Shown piece by piece: positions 18,452 to 25,011 of a stretch of 32,419 nt of DNA. The notes beneath the pieces were generated by a model, which was not told the DNA's origin, did not search any database, and saw only the letters and a list, made by a program, of their open reading frames with translations. A program made the translations under genes and the position numbers. Source of the stretch: a bacterium (GTDB lineage Bacteria; Ratteibacteria; UBA8468; B48-G9; DTJG01); the NCBI GenBank assembly GCA_029552985.1, contig JAKPDB010000092.1, positions 1 through 32,419 of the forward strand, written 5' to 3'. Each line of letters begins with the position of its first letter. Positions within the stretch are counted from its first letter, which is position 1.

Positions 18452-20350
18452 ATGTGTGGAATATGCGGAATTGCTGGTAAAGAAAAAAGAATTTCAGATT
18501 CTCTAATAAGGAAGATGGCGTCCACAATGGTTCATCGGGGACCAGATGAAGAGGGTTTTGAATTTTTTGACAATGTTGGATTGGGCCACAGACGATTGAG
18601 AATTATAGACCTTACAACAGGCAAGCAACCAATGTCAAATGAGAACCACACAATTTTTCTTATATGCAATGGAGAAATTTACAATTTCAGGCAACTGAGG
18701 AAATCCCTTGAAAATTGTGGACATGTTTTCAGGACACAATCAGACAACGAAGTAATTCTGCATCTGTATGAACAGCATGGAACTGGATGTTTGAAATTTT
18801 TAAGGGGAATGTTTGCCTTTGCCATATGGGATGACAGAGACAAGACACTATTTCTTGCTCGTGATAGACTTGGCAAAAAACCACTTGTTTATTCAATAAA
18901 AAATCATAGCATTTACTTTGCTTCTGAAATCAAGGCATTGCTTGAGGTGGAGGAGATTTCAAGAGAAATAAACCTTAAAGCAATTGACCTTTTTCTTACC
19001 TATCAGGCAATTCCAGCGCCATGGACGATATTCAAGGAGATAAAAAAATTGCCACCTGCTCATTATTTGATATGGAAAGATGGAAAGGTGAAGATTGAAA
19101 GATACTGGCAGATTGACTTTACAAAAAAACTCAAGCTGAAAAATGAACATGAATATATTGATGCGATGTGGGAAAAACTTGTAGAATCAACAAAATTAAG
19201 AATGATTGCCGACGTTTCACTGGGTGCTTTTTTAAGTGGTGGCATTGATAGTTCAACAATTGTTGGCATCATGAGTGAAGTTTCAAAGGAACCTGTGAAA
19301 ACATTTTCAGTTGGGTTTGAAGAAAGCGATTTCAGTGAATTGCATTATGCAGGAATTGTTGCTAAAAAATTTCGAACTGAGCATTACGAATTCATTGTTA
19401 AACCCGACATTATTTCAATACTGCCAAAACTCATCTGGTATTATAATGAACCGTATGCAGATTCTTCAATGGTGCCCACATACTATGTGGCAAGAGAAAC
19501 AAGCAAGCATGTGGTTGTTGCATTAAATGGAGATGGAGGCGACGAAAATTTTGCTGGTTATACACGATACTGGCAGACAGAACTTCTTGAAAAAATCTAT
19601 CGTGCCTATGGATACATACCATTGTTCAGGAAGCAAATCTTAAAAACTTTGACAAAATTTCATGAAAAATTTCCTTCAAACACCGTTTTCAGAATCTGGA
19701 AATGGCTGGAGGAAACTGAAAAATATGGGTTTGACTACGCGTATGCAAGAAGATTGATTTCTTTTACGCGAGATTTCAGATTAGGTATTTATTCAGAAGA
19801 AATGAAAAAAGAAATTGCTGATTTTGATTCATTGTTTCTTGTAAGAAAAATCTGGGATAATTCTGGAGACATTGATTTACTTGAGAAGATGCTTGCAACG
19901 GATTTTCAAATTTATCTCCCTGACGTACTGATGGTAAAGATGGACATTGCGACGATGGCAAATTCGCTTGAGGCAAGAAGTCCTTTTCTCGACCATGAAT
20001 TTGTGGAACTTGTGGCGTCTTTTCCTTCTCATCTAAAAATGAAAAGCTTTAAATCAAAGTACCTATTGAAAAAGAAATTAAAAAATTTCCTGCCAGATGA
20101 AATTGTTACAAGAAAAAAAATGGGTTTTGGAATACCGGTTGGTAGATGGTTCAGATACGAATTAAAAAATTTTCTTCAAGAGATTCTTTTAGATAAACAT
20201 GTTTCTTCAAGAGGATATTTCAAACCGGAATTGGTCAGGAATATGGTTGAACAACACATTTCAGGAAGTGTGGACCACACAAGCAGGTTATGGTCTCTTG
20301 TGATGCTTGAAATGTGGCATAAAATTTTCGTTGACAAAAAATTTTTTTAA
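18452..20350 (+). CDS. asnB: Glutamine-hydrolysing asparagine synthetase homologue
   Basis: This 632-residue class II glutamine amidotransferase begins MCGICGIAG with the Cys2 nucleophile exposed after Met removal. The N-terminal Ntn domain has VHRGPDEEG, GHRRLRIIDL and CNGEIYN, and the ATP-pyrophosphatase domain carries SGGIDSS at 262-268. The length and motif set match AsnB. Asn is made from Asp, ATP and glutamine by the canonical enzyme. AsnB homologues at the end of polysaccharide loci are often thought to amidate uronic acids or other carboxylates of the glycan, and that reading fits here. A GTGAGG sits before the ATG. It closes the + strand locus; only an A/T palindrome follows, not a real terminator. 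Confidence 0.9.
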   Translation: MCGICGIAGKEKRISDSLIRKMASTMVHRGPDEEGFEFFDNVGLGHRRLRIIDLTTGKQPMSNENHTIFLICNGEIYNFRQLRKSLENCGHVFRTQSDNEVILHLYEQHGTGCLKFLRGMFAFAIWDDRDKTLFLARDRLGKKPLVYSIKNHSIYFASEIKALLEVEEISREINLKAIDLFLTYQAIPAPWTIFKEIKKLPPAHYLIWKDGKVKIERYWQIDFTKKLKLKNEHEYIDAMWEKLVESTKLRMIADVSLGAFLSGGIDSSTIVGIMSEVSKEPVKTFSVGFEESDFSELHYAGIVAKKFRTEHYEFIVKPDIISILPKLIWYYNEPYADSSMVPTYYVARETSKHVVVALNGDGGDENFAGYTRYWQTELLEKIYRAYGYIPLFRKQILKTLTKFHEKFPSNTVFRIWKWLEETEKYGFDYAYARRLISFTRDFRLGIYSEEMKKEIADFDSLFLVRKIWDNSGDIDLLEKMLATDFQIYLPDVLMVKMDIATMANSLEARSPFLDHEFVELVASFPSHLKMKSFKSKYLLKKKLKNFLPDEIVTRKKMGFGIPVGRWFRYELKNFLQEILLDKHVSSRGYFKPELVRNMVEQHISGSVDHTSRLWSLVMLEMWHKIFVDKKFF

Positions 20351-20356
20351 AAAAAT

Positions 20357-20384
20357 TTGCATTGAAAAAAATTTGTGATATATT
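20357..20384 (+). promoter_or_regulatory. Putative extended -10 promoter
   Basis: TTGCAT (20357-20362) and TATATT (20379-20384) are separated by 16 bases, and TG plus one base precedes the -10 hexamer, giving an extended -10. Transcription would start near 20391 and run into the Lys-rich microprotein unit that ends in a terminator at 20760-20804. It lies just after the AsnB-like stop codon, so it restarts transcription after the long polysaccharide operon. It is judged by eye only. Confidence 0.45.
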
Positions 20385-20392
20385 TTTTACAA

Positions 20393-20545
20393 ATGGAGGA
20401 GAATAAAAAGATAAAAAAATCTGAAGTAAATGAAAACCCGCGAGGATACGATTCAGCGGAAATTGCCCACCATCATGATCCCTTAAATCAAAAAAATCTG
20501 TCACCTGATTTTTGTTTTTACAGGACAGAAATTGGGAAAACATAA
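20393..20545 (+). CDS. Possible 50-residue small protein, maybe leaderless
   Basis: An ATG at 20393 opens a 50-codon frame ending TAA at 20545. The product is hydrophilic, starts MEENKKIKKSEVNENPRGYD, contains an HHH tract near residues 26-28 and has no membrane segment. The ATG lies only ~9 bases after the putative -10 box, so the transcript could be leaderless. A GGAGGAG overlaps the first codons rather than preceding them. I recognise no family. It may be chance within a structured leader; codon use is too short to judge. Confidence 0.25.
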   Translation: MEENKKIKKSEVNENPRGYDSAEIAHHHDPLNQKNLSPDFCFYRTEIGKT

Positions 20546-20666
20546 CAAAGAAATTACGTTCGATAGTTTTATGTTGCCACATAAGGCAAAAGCTCTTACA
20601 GTCATGTTTCAGAAATCTATTGTTTTTGCGTATAACCTTATTTGTTTTATTTTTGTATTAACCCTG

Positions 20667-20678
20667 AAGGAGGTGATC
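20667..20678 (+). promoter_or_regulatory. Unusually long Shine-Dalgarno (12-base match)
   Basis: AAGGAGGTGATC is complementary over 12 bases to the conserved bacterial 16S rRNA 3' tail. It ends 3 bases before the ATG at 20682; the core AGGAGG is 8 bases from the ATG. Most genes in this window have only 4-6 matching bases or none. This decides the start of the Lys-rich microprotein and suggests strong translation. Confidence 0.8.
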
Positions 20679-20681
20679 TAA

Positions 20682-20750
20682 ATGGCGTGTGCAAAAAAAG
20701 CAGCCAAGAAAAAGACTGCAAAGAAGACAGCGAAGAAAAAGAAAAAGTAG
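20682..20750 (+). CDS. 22-residue Lys/Ala/Thr-rich basic microprotein
   Basis: The product is MACAKKAAKKKTAKKTAKKK followed by two more lysines: 12 Lys, 6 Ala, 2 Thr and one Cys in 22 residues. The composition is like the tails of histone H1-like bacterial DNA-binding proteins and suggests a nucleic-acid- or polyanion-binding peptide. The strength of the 12-base Shine-Dalgarno and the perfect terminator 9 bases after the stop argue that it is a real, abundantly expressed gene rather than chance. Cys3 is unexpected in such a tail and could allow dimerisation or metal contact. The gene is not part of the flanking operons. Function is unknown; DNA binding is inferred only from composition. Confidence 0.65.
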   Translation: MACAKKAAKKKTAKKTAKKKKK

Positions 20751-20759
20751 TTTTGAATT

Positions 20760-20804
20760 GAGCGCCCGTTTTTTTGAAGTTTTTCCGGGCGCTCTTGTTT
20801 TTTT
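20760..20804 (+). terminator. Rho-independent terminator
   Basis: A 9-base perfect stem, GAGCGCCCG (20760-20768) with CGGGCGCTC (20786-20794), is followed by TTG and an eight-T run. The loop is 17 bases and T-rich. It begins 9 bases after the microprotein stop codon and isolates that unit from the M24-like gene downstream. It is the only clear intrinsic terminator in the window. Confidence 0.92.
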
Positions 20805-20854
20805 GATATAATTTTCTTGTGCATTCTTTTCAACGAATGAAATTATTAAGTTGA

Positions 20855-20882
20855 TTGGTCTTAAAATGATTTGATGTAAAAT
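20855..20882 (+). promoter_or_regulatory. Putative promoter of the M24-like gene
   Basis: TTGGTC (20855-20860) and TAAAAT (20877-20882) are 16 bases apart, with a TG directly before the -10. The inferred start point near 20889 leaves a short leader containing the AAAGGAGG Shine-Dalgarno. A terminator lies just upstream, so a fresh promoter is expected here. A very similar TGTAAAAT occurs before the SDR gene at 23965. The call is by eye. Confidence 0.4.
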
Positions 20883-20908
20883 ATTCCATAGGAAAAGGAG
20901 GTTTTTCA

Positions 20909-22279
20909 ATGAATAAATATAGGATGGGTCAATTACAGGAAGAGTTCAAAAAAATTTTAAGGGTTCTTGAAACCACTGAAACAGTTGATAAGAATTTTTC
21001 TATTTCCAGAGAGGAATTTCTTGAAAGGCAAAAAAAGACGTATCAAGAAATTAAAAAACATGGAGTTGATGCAGGGATCGTTTTTTCAGATCAACATTAT
21101 AATGGAGATGTGCCTTATTTAGGCGGAAATACAAATATTACCATTGAACAGGTTGCTGGAGTTATTGGTAAAACAGGTTTTCACATTATTGCAGGGCTTG
21201 AGGGTGGTTATGTTTCAGAACAACTTGCACCAAGAGCATCAGCAAAGGTTCACAAAGTGGAGATGCTGAAACTTGCAGATGAGGAATACCCTATTAATGC
21301 TGAAAAACTTGAAGATGTTATAAAAGAAGCAGCTGGCGGTAAGGTGAGGAAAATTGGACTACTCACGCCAAAAGAAGTGATTCCTTACAGATTTGTTAAG
21401 TACCTTGAAAATATCTATGGTTCTGAAAATGTTGTTGACATTCAAGAAGTTTATTACAGAATCAAGTATGAAAAATCTGATAACGAAATGAGGTTGATAC
21501 GTGATGCGTGTCGGATTGCTGATGCTATGATGAGGGGTATGCTTGCGGTATTAAAACCAGGATTGCTTGAAACACAGGTTGCTGCGTGGGGATACTTTAT
21601 AGCCAGGGAACTTGGTGCTGAAGAACTTGGATGGGATATTATTGTAGGTGCAAATGAAGCAAACCGCACTCTTATAGGAAAAGCACTGAACAGAGTGATA
21701 AGAAGAGGAGATTATGTTCACCTCGGTGTTGCACCAAAAAGAGATGGACTCAACTCCTGCGTAAGAAGGTCTGTAATAGCAGTGGAGAATCCATCTGAAG
21801 TGACTCCAGAACAAAAATACTGGTTTAATCTCGTTGAAGATGCGTACAGAGTTGGATTTGAAAAGTATTGTGAGGTCGCTGAAAAAAATTTACCTGCGTA
21901 TCTTCAAGAAAAAGCCCTTGTTGATTACTTTGCTTCCAGGTCAGAAGAAGTATCGAGAAGAATCGGAAAAAAAATTAATCTTGAAAAACTCAAGCCGTAC
22001 ACTGGCACACACAACGCTGGCTATACCGAATGCCAGGAATTCTATGGCGCAATTACACTTGCATCTTCTCAGCCACTCGGGAATCAGATCGTTACGATGC
22101 TTGATGTGGCACTTCGGGGGATAGGGGATAAGTGGGATGATGTGATTATTCCGGGTTTCGATTATATCGTGGTTGAGAATACCCTTGGTAAGTTCGGGAA
22201 ACGGGTAGAAACCTTCAATAAGCTTCCTATTAATGTACAATCGCTTGTTGGAAATCCAGAACCGCCTGATCAGAGTTAA
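20909..22279 (+). CDS. M24-family 'pita-bread' protein lacking metal ligands
   Basis: The 456-residue product has a creatinase/prolidase N-terminal domain (about 40-185) and an M24 peptidase-like C-terminal domain (about 190-435). The family's metal residues are mostly gone. In the GDxVxxDxG segment the Asp is G273 (GDYVHLGVA). In the following SD motif the Asp is C284 (DGLNSCVRR). H368 (GTHNAGY) remains, the first Glu aligns near D399, and the last is E423. The upstream substrate His is also missing. It is therefore unlikely to be a metalloaminopeptidase. Creatinases show that this fold can work without metal, but the creatinase His is not evident either. AAAAGGAGG precedes the ATG. Context with sugar-type enzymes suggests a small-molecule C-N or related hydrolase/lyase or binding role. 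Confidence 0.8.
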   Translation: MNKYRMGQLQEEFKKILRVLETTETVDKNFSISREEFLERQKKTYQEIKKHGVDAGIVFSDQHYNGDVPYLGGNTNITIEQVAGVIGKTGFHIIAGLEGGYVSEQLAPRASAKVHKVEMLKLADEEYPINAEKLEDVIKEAAGGKVRKIGLLTPKEVIPYRFVKYLENIYGSENVVDIQEVYYRIKYEKSDNEMRLIRDACRIADAMMRGMLAVLKPGLLETQVAAWGYFIARELGAEELGWDIIVGANEANRTLIGKALNRVIRRGDYVHLGVAPKRDGLNSCVRRSVIAVENPSEVTPEQKYWFNLVEDAYRVGFEKYCEVAEKNLPAYLQEKALVDYFASRSEEVSRRIGKKINLEKLKPYTGTHNAGYTECQEFYGAITLASSQPLGNQIVTMLDVALRGIGDKWDDVIIPGFDYIVVENTLGKFGKRVETFNKLPINVQSLVGNPEPPDQS

Positions 22280-23865
22280 TTTTTTTTCTTAAGACGTTTA
22301 TTTGCGTACATTAACTTGTCGGCAACTGAAATCAAATTGTCAATGGTTTGTTTATGCCCCGGCTGGTAGTACGCCACGCCGACACTAACTGAGAGTTTAT
22401 AATCTTTCTTGTTGTTCTGATTGGAAATATCAAGATTTGCTTGCAATCGACGCAACATTGTTTCTGTGTCAACAGGGGAACCTTGAATCACAAGGGCAAC
22501 AAATTCATCCCCGCCAATTCTACCAAGTATATCAGATTCACGAAAGGTTTTTTTCAATGTATCAGCAATTGTTTGAAGTGCTCTATCTCCCTCCTGGTGT
22601 CCATAAATATCATTGATATTCTTAAAATCGTCAACATCCATGAAGAAAAGTGCCATATGTTCTTCTATTCTTTCAGCTATTCTCAGTTGTTGTTCTGCAA
22701 GAAGGAAGAAACCTCTTCGATTGTATAAACTTGTCAGAACATCTGTAACAGATAATTGTGCAAGGATTTTTTCCGCATATTCCTTTTTTAGAGTAATACG
22801 CGCCATTATCCACGATATAACTATGAATAAGAGAACCAGCGCAGTATCATAAAGAAGAAACTCTTTTAGCCGTGTTGTGGATTGAATCGTGCACAAATTT
22901 TTTGGGACAAATGAAATGATTTTCCAGCAGTAATCAAAACTTTTTATCTGGTTTGATGGGGTATTATCAAATTCTACATCACTTTGTTCGCTTGCTTTTT
23001 CTGCGCGTGCTATCGGGTAAAATGTTGTAAAAGTAAAAAGGCCCTCTTTGGTAAATATCTGACCGGTCTGATCGATTGCAATTTTTTTCCATGCTTCTGG
23101 ATAAACATAGTCGAATCGTTTTTCTTTTCTATTACTAAAAAGAAATCCAAATTCATCTTCACGTTTTGGGCCCTTTATCCAGTAACCTTCATCATTAATA
23201 ATATAGTATGATGGATTTTTTTCTGTTTTATGCTCAAATGTTATTCTGAAGATGTCGTACACTGGCTTGCAATTATAATTTACAAGCAGTACTGCTTTCT
23301 TTTGTCTGTTGTTGTCAACAACAGGCGTACCGAATATAATCACAGGGACTCCATCATCAAGTTGAAAATCTGATACATATACATGTCCCCGTCCAATTCC
23401 AAACGTCTTGATATAATCAGGGTTATCTTTGAAGTTTTTCTTGTTCAATTGCACTCTGATTGGTTCTTTTTTCTCCATTACTATCTGTGATAACACCCTG
23501 CCATCGCTTCCAATAATTGTAATTTTCGTGTAATAGTCCTTATTTCCTAAAAATGATGAGATTTCTTCAAGAAATTTGGCTTCATTTTTATGTTCATAAA
23601 TATACCTGGAAGAAATTTCTCCTAAAAACAGGACGTCTGAAACCGAACTATCAAAGCTTTTGACAATCAGTTTGGAAATTGCGGAAGTATTTTTCAATTC
23701 CTGGTTTTCGATAAGCAAAAGTTCATTCCTTGCGCTTGATAAGTATATCACAGTGGTAATGCCAGTCAGGATTGCAAGTGTTGAAATGAAAATAAAAAGG
23801 AATCTTTTTATTAAGCTTGATGTTCTGATACCTTCGTCTTCTAGGCGAGAAAATTTCAATGTCAT
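22276..23865 (-). CDS. Membrane diguanylate cyclase with dCache-like sensor
   Basis: This is the only gene called on the minus strand (529 residues). A membrane helix at about 20-42 and another at about 336-357 bracket a ~290-residue extracytoplasmic domain of the double-Cache type. The C-terminal GGDEF domain carries G451-G452-D453-E454-F455 and an intact product-inhibition site R442-x-x-D445 five residues earlier. It should make cyclic di-GMP in response to an external ligand. Its stop overlaps the convergent M24-like stop (bases 22277-22278 shared). The Shine-Dalgarno AAAGGA is only one base from the chosen ATG, so the TTG two codons later is an alternative start. It has its own promoter in the divergent gap. 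Confidence 0.92.
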   Translation of the reverse strand: MTLKFSRLEDEGIRTSSLIKRFLFIFISTLAILTGITTVIYLSSARNELLLIENQELKNTSAISKLIVKSFDSSVSDVLFLGEISSRYIYEHKNEAKFLEEISSFLGNKDYYTKITIIGSDGRVLSQIVMEKKEPIRVQLNKKNFKDNPDYIKTFGIGRGHVYVSDFQLDDGVPVIIFGTPVVDNNRQKKAVLLVNYNCKPVYDIFRITFEHKTEKNPSYYIINDEGYWIKGPKREDEFGFLFSNRKEKRFDYVYPEAWKKIAIDQTGQIFTKEGLFTFTTFYPIARAEKASEQSDVEFDNTPSNQIKSFDYCWKIISFVPKNLCTIQSTTRLKEFLLYDTALVLLFIVISWIMARITLKKEYAEKILAQLSVTDVLTSLYNRRGFFLLAEQQLRIAERIEEHMALFFMDVDDFKNINDIYGHQEGDRALQTIADTLKKTFRESDILGRIGGDEFVALVIQGSPVDTETMLRRLQANLDISNQNNKKDYKLSVSVGVAYYQPGHKQTIDNLISVADKLMYANKRLKKKN

Positions 23866-23880
23866 GTCCTTTTTGTTAAT

Positions 23881-23909
23881 AATCTACTAAATATTTAAAA
23901 TTCTGTCAA
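23881..23909 (-). promoter_or_regulatory. Putative sigma-70-type promoter of the GGDEF gene
   Basis: On the minus strand TTGACA (bases 23904-23909) is followed after 17 bases by TAGATT (23881-23886). This is a perfect -35 with a moderate -10, about 15 bases upstream of the start codon. It lies in the 99-base divergent gap shared with the SDR gene. Confidence 0.5.
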
Positions 23910-23964
23910 ATTTATAAACCACGTTTTCTGGTGTAAAATAATTGCTAAAAAGGGAGGAGGACCT

Positions 23965-25011
23965 ATGGGAAACATGAAAGATATGCCAGATTTTATTGAA
24001 ACTGAACAGCATCTTGAAGAGTTTTTGTCAAAGCCGTATCCCGAAGTAATAGAATTGTGCAAAGTCCTGCAAGGAGACATTATTATACTTGGAGTAGCAG
24101 GAAAGATGGGACCATCACTGGCTTTACAGATAAAACGAGCTGATGATATTGCTGGTACCAAAAGAAATATTATTGGTATTGCGAGATTTTCAGACTCCCA
24201 GATAAGGAAGAATCTTGAAGATTCTGGTATCAAAACTATTTCATGCGATTTGCTTGATAGAAATGGAGTTGACAATCTTCCTGATGTACAGAATGTAATT
24301 TTTATGGCAGGAATGAAGTTTGGTTCAAGTGTTAATCAGCCCCTCACATGGGCAATGAATGCCTATGTTCCAGCACTTGTTGCAACAAAGTTTAGAAACT
24401 CCAGGATTGTTGCGCTTTCTACTGGAAATGTATACCCTTTGGTACCTGTGTCGTCTGGTGGTTCAAAGGAAACAGATACGGTCTGTCCGATTGGAGAATA
24501 TGCACAATCGTGTCTCGGGCGAGAGAGAGTTTTTGAATTTTTTTCAACGAAGTTTTCGATACCTTCTGTGTTGATACGGCTTAACTATGCAGTTGAATTA
24601 AGGTATGGAGTGATTTATGATATCGGTGTAAAGGTATATAAAGGGGAAAAAATAAATCTCGAAAATGGATATGTCAATGTGGTCTGGCAGGGGTGGGCAA
24701 ATAGTATTATTTTCAGATCGTTCAGTATCTGTTCTGTTCCGCCCAGAATCCTTAACCTGACAGGTCCTGAAATTCTTTCTGTAAGACACATTGCAGAACA
24801 ATTTGGTAGATTATTTTCAAAGAAACCGTTGTTTGAAGGTAAGGAGGCAGATACAGCATATCTTTCAAATGCTTCGCAATGTTTCAATCTTTTTGGTAAA
24901 CCTGATATCACTCCAGAGACAATTATTAGGTGGGTTGCCCGCTGGATAGAAATCGGCGGTAGGTCTCTCAATAAACCAACGCATTTTGAACAGCGACAAG
25001 GGAGGTACTGA
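23965..25011 (+). CDS. Extended SDR (epimerase/dehydratase-like) without catalytic Lys
   Basis: The 348-residue product is an NAD-dependent epimerase/dehydratase-type SDR. The cofactor loop is GVAGKMG at 43-49. ALSTGNVYP at ~150-158 is the usual catalytic Ser/Thr segment, and RLNYAVE near 205-211 matches the later conserved strand. The YxxxK motif reads YAQSC, with Tyr179 present but the Lys replaced by Cys183. An intact enzyme of this family normally needs that Lys. It may use another residue, act as a binding protein or carry out a different chemistry. GGGAGGAGG lies before the ATG. Its stop overlaps the next ATG by one base (TGATG), so the two genes are translated together. Confidence 0.8.
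   Translation: MGNMKDMPDFIETEQHLEEFLSKPYPEVIELCKVLQGDIIILGVAGKMGPSLALQIKRADDIAGTKRNIIGIARFSDSQIRKNLEDSGIKTISCDLLDRNGVDNLPDVQNVIFMAGMKFGSSVNQPLTWAMNAYVPALVATKFRNSRIVALSTGNVYPLVPVSSGGSKETDTVCPIGEYAQSCLGRERVFEFFSTKFSIPSVLIRLNYAVELRYGVIYDIGVKVYKGEKINLENGYVNVVWQGWANSIIFRSFSICSVPPRILNLTGPEILSVRHIAEQFGRLFSKKPLFEGKEADTAYLSNASQCFNLFGKPDITPETIIRWVARWIEIGGRSLNKPTHFEQRQGRY

Larger units (their letters stand above)
20351..20681 (+). other. 331-base leader region before the Lys-rich microprotein
   Basis: This stretch has no gene that I can name. It contains the promoter above, a GGAGGAG at 20395-20401 with no normal start codon after it, and the 50-codon ORF reported separately. It also holds two mutually exclusive short hairpins. 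One pairs TTATGT with ACATAA around a TGCC loop (20569-20584). The other pairs TTGCC with GGCAA around ACATAA (20574-20589). That layout could be a structured leader, but I recognise no known riboswitch or small RNA. The remainder is AT-rich with no further structure visible. Confidence 0.35.

Noticed and set aside
20338-20358. Palindromic A/T run after the AsnB-like gene as a terminator
   Set aside because: The stem would be almost entirely A-U with no GC core, so it is too weak; the clear terminator is at 20760-20804.
20395-20401. GGAGGAG as the ribosome-binding site of a normal gene
   Set aside because: No ATG, GTG or TTG follows at a workable distance; it overlaps the first codons of the possible 50-residue ORF.
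20235-20582. Minus-strand 115-codon ORF across the AsnB end and the leader
   Set aside because: No Shine-Dalgarno, no recognisable motif, low-complexity Phe-rich content, and most of it is antisense to a real gene.
20658-20909. Minus-strand 83-codon ORF across the microprotein and terminator
   Set aside because: It reads through the terminator stem and the complement of the Lys codons, giving Leu/Phe-rich sequence; no start signals.
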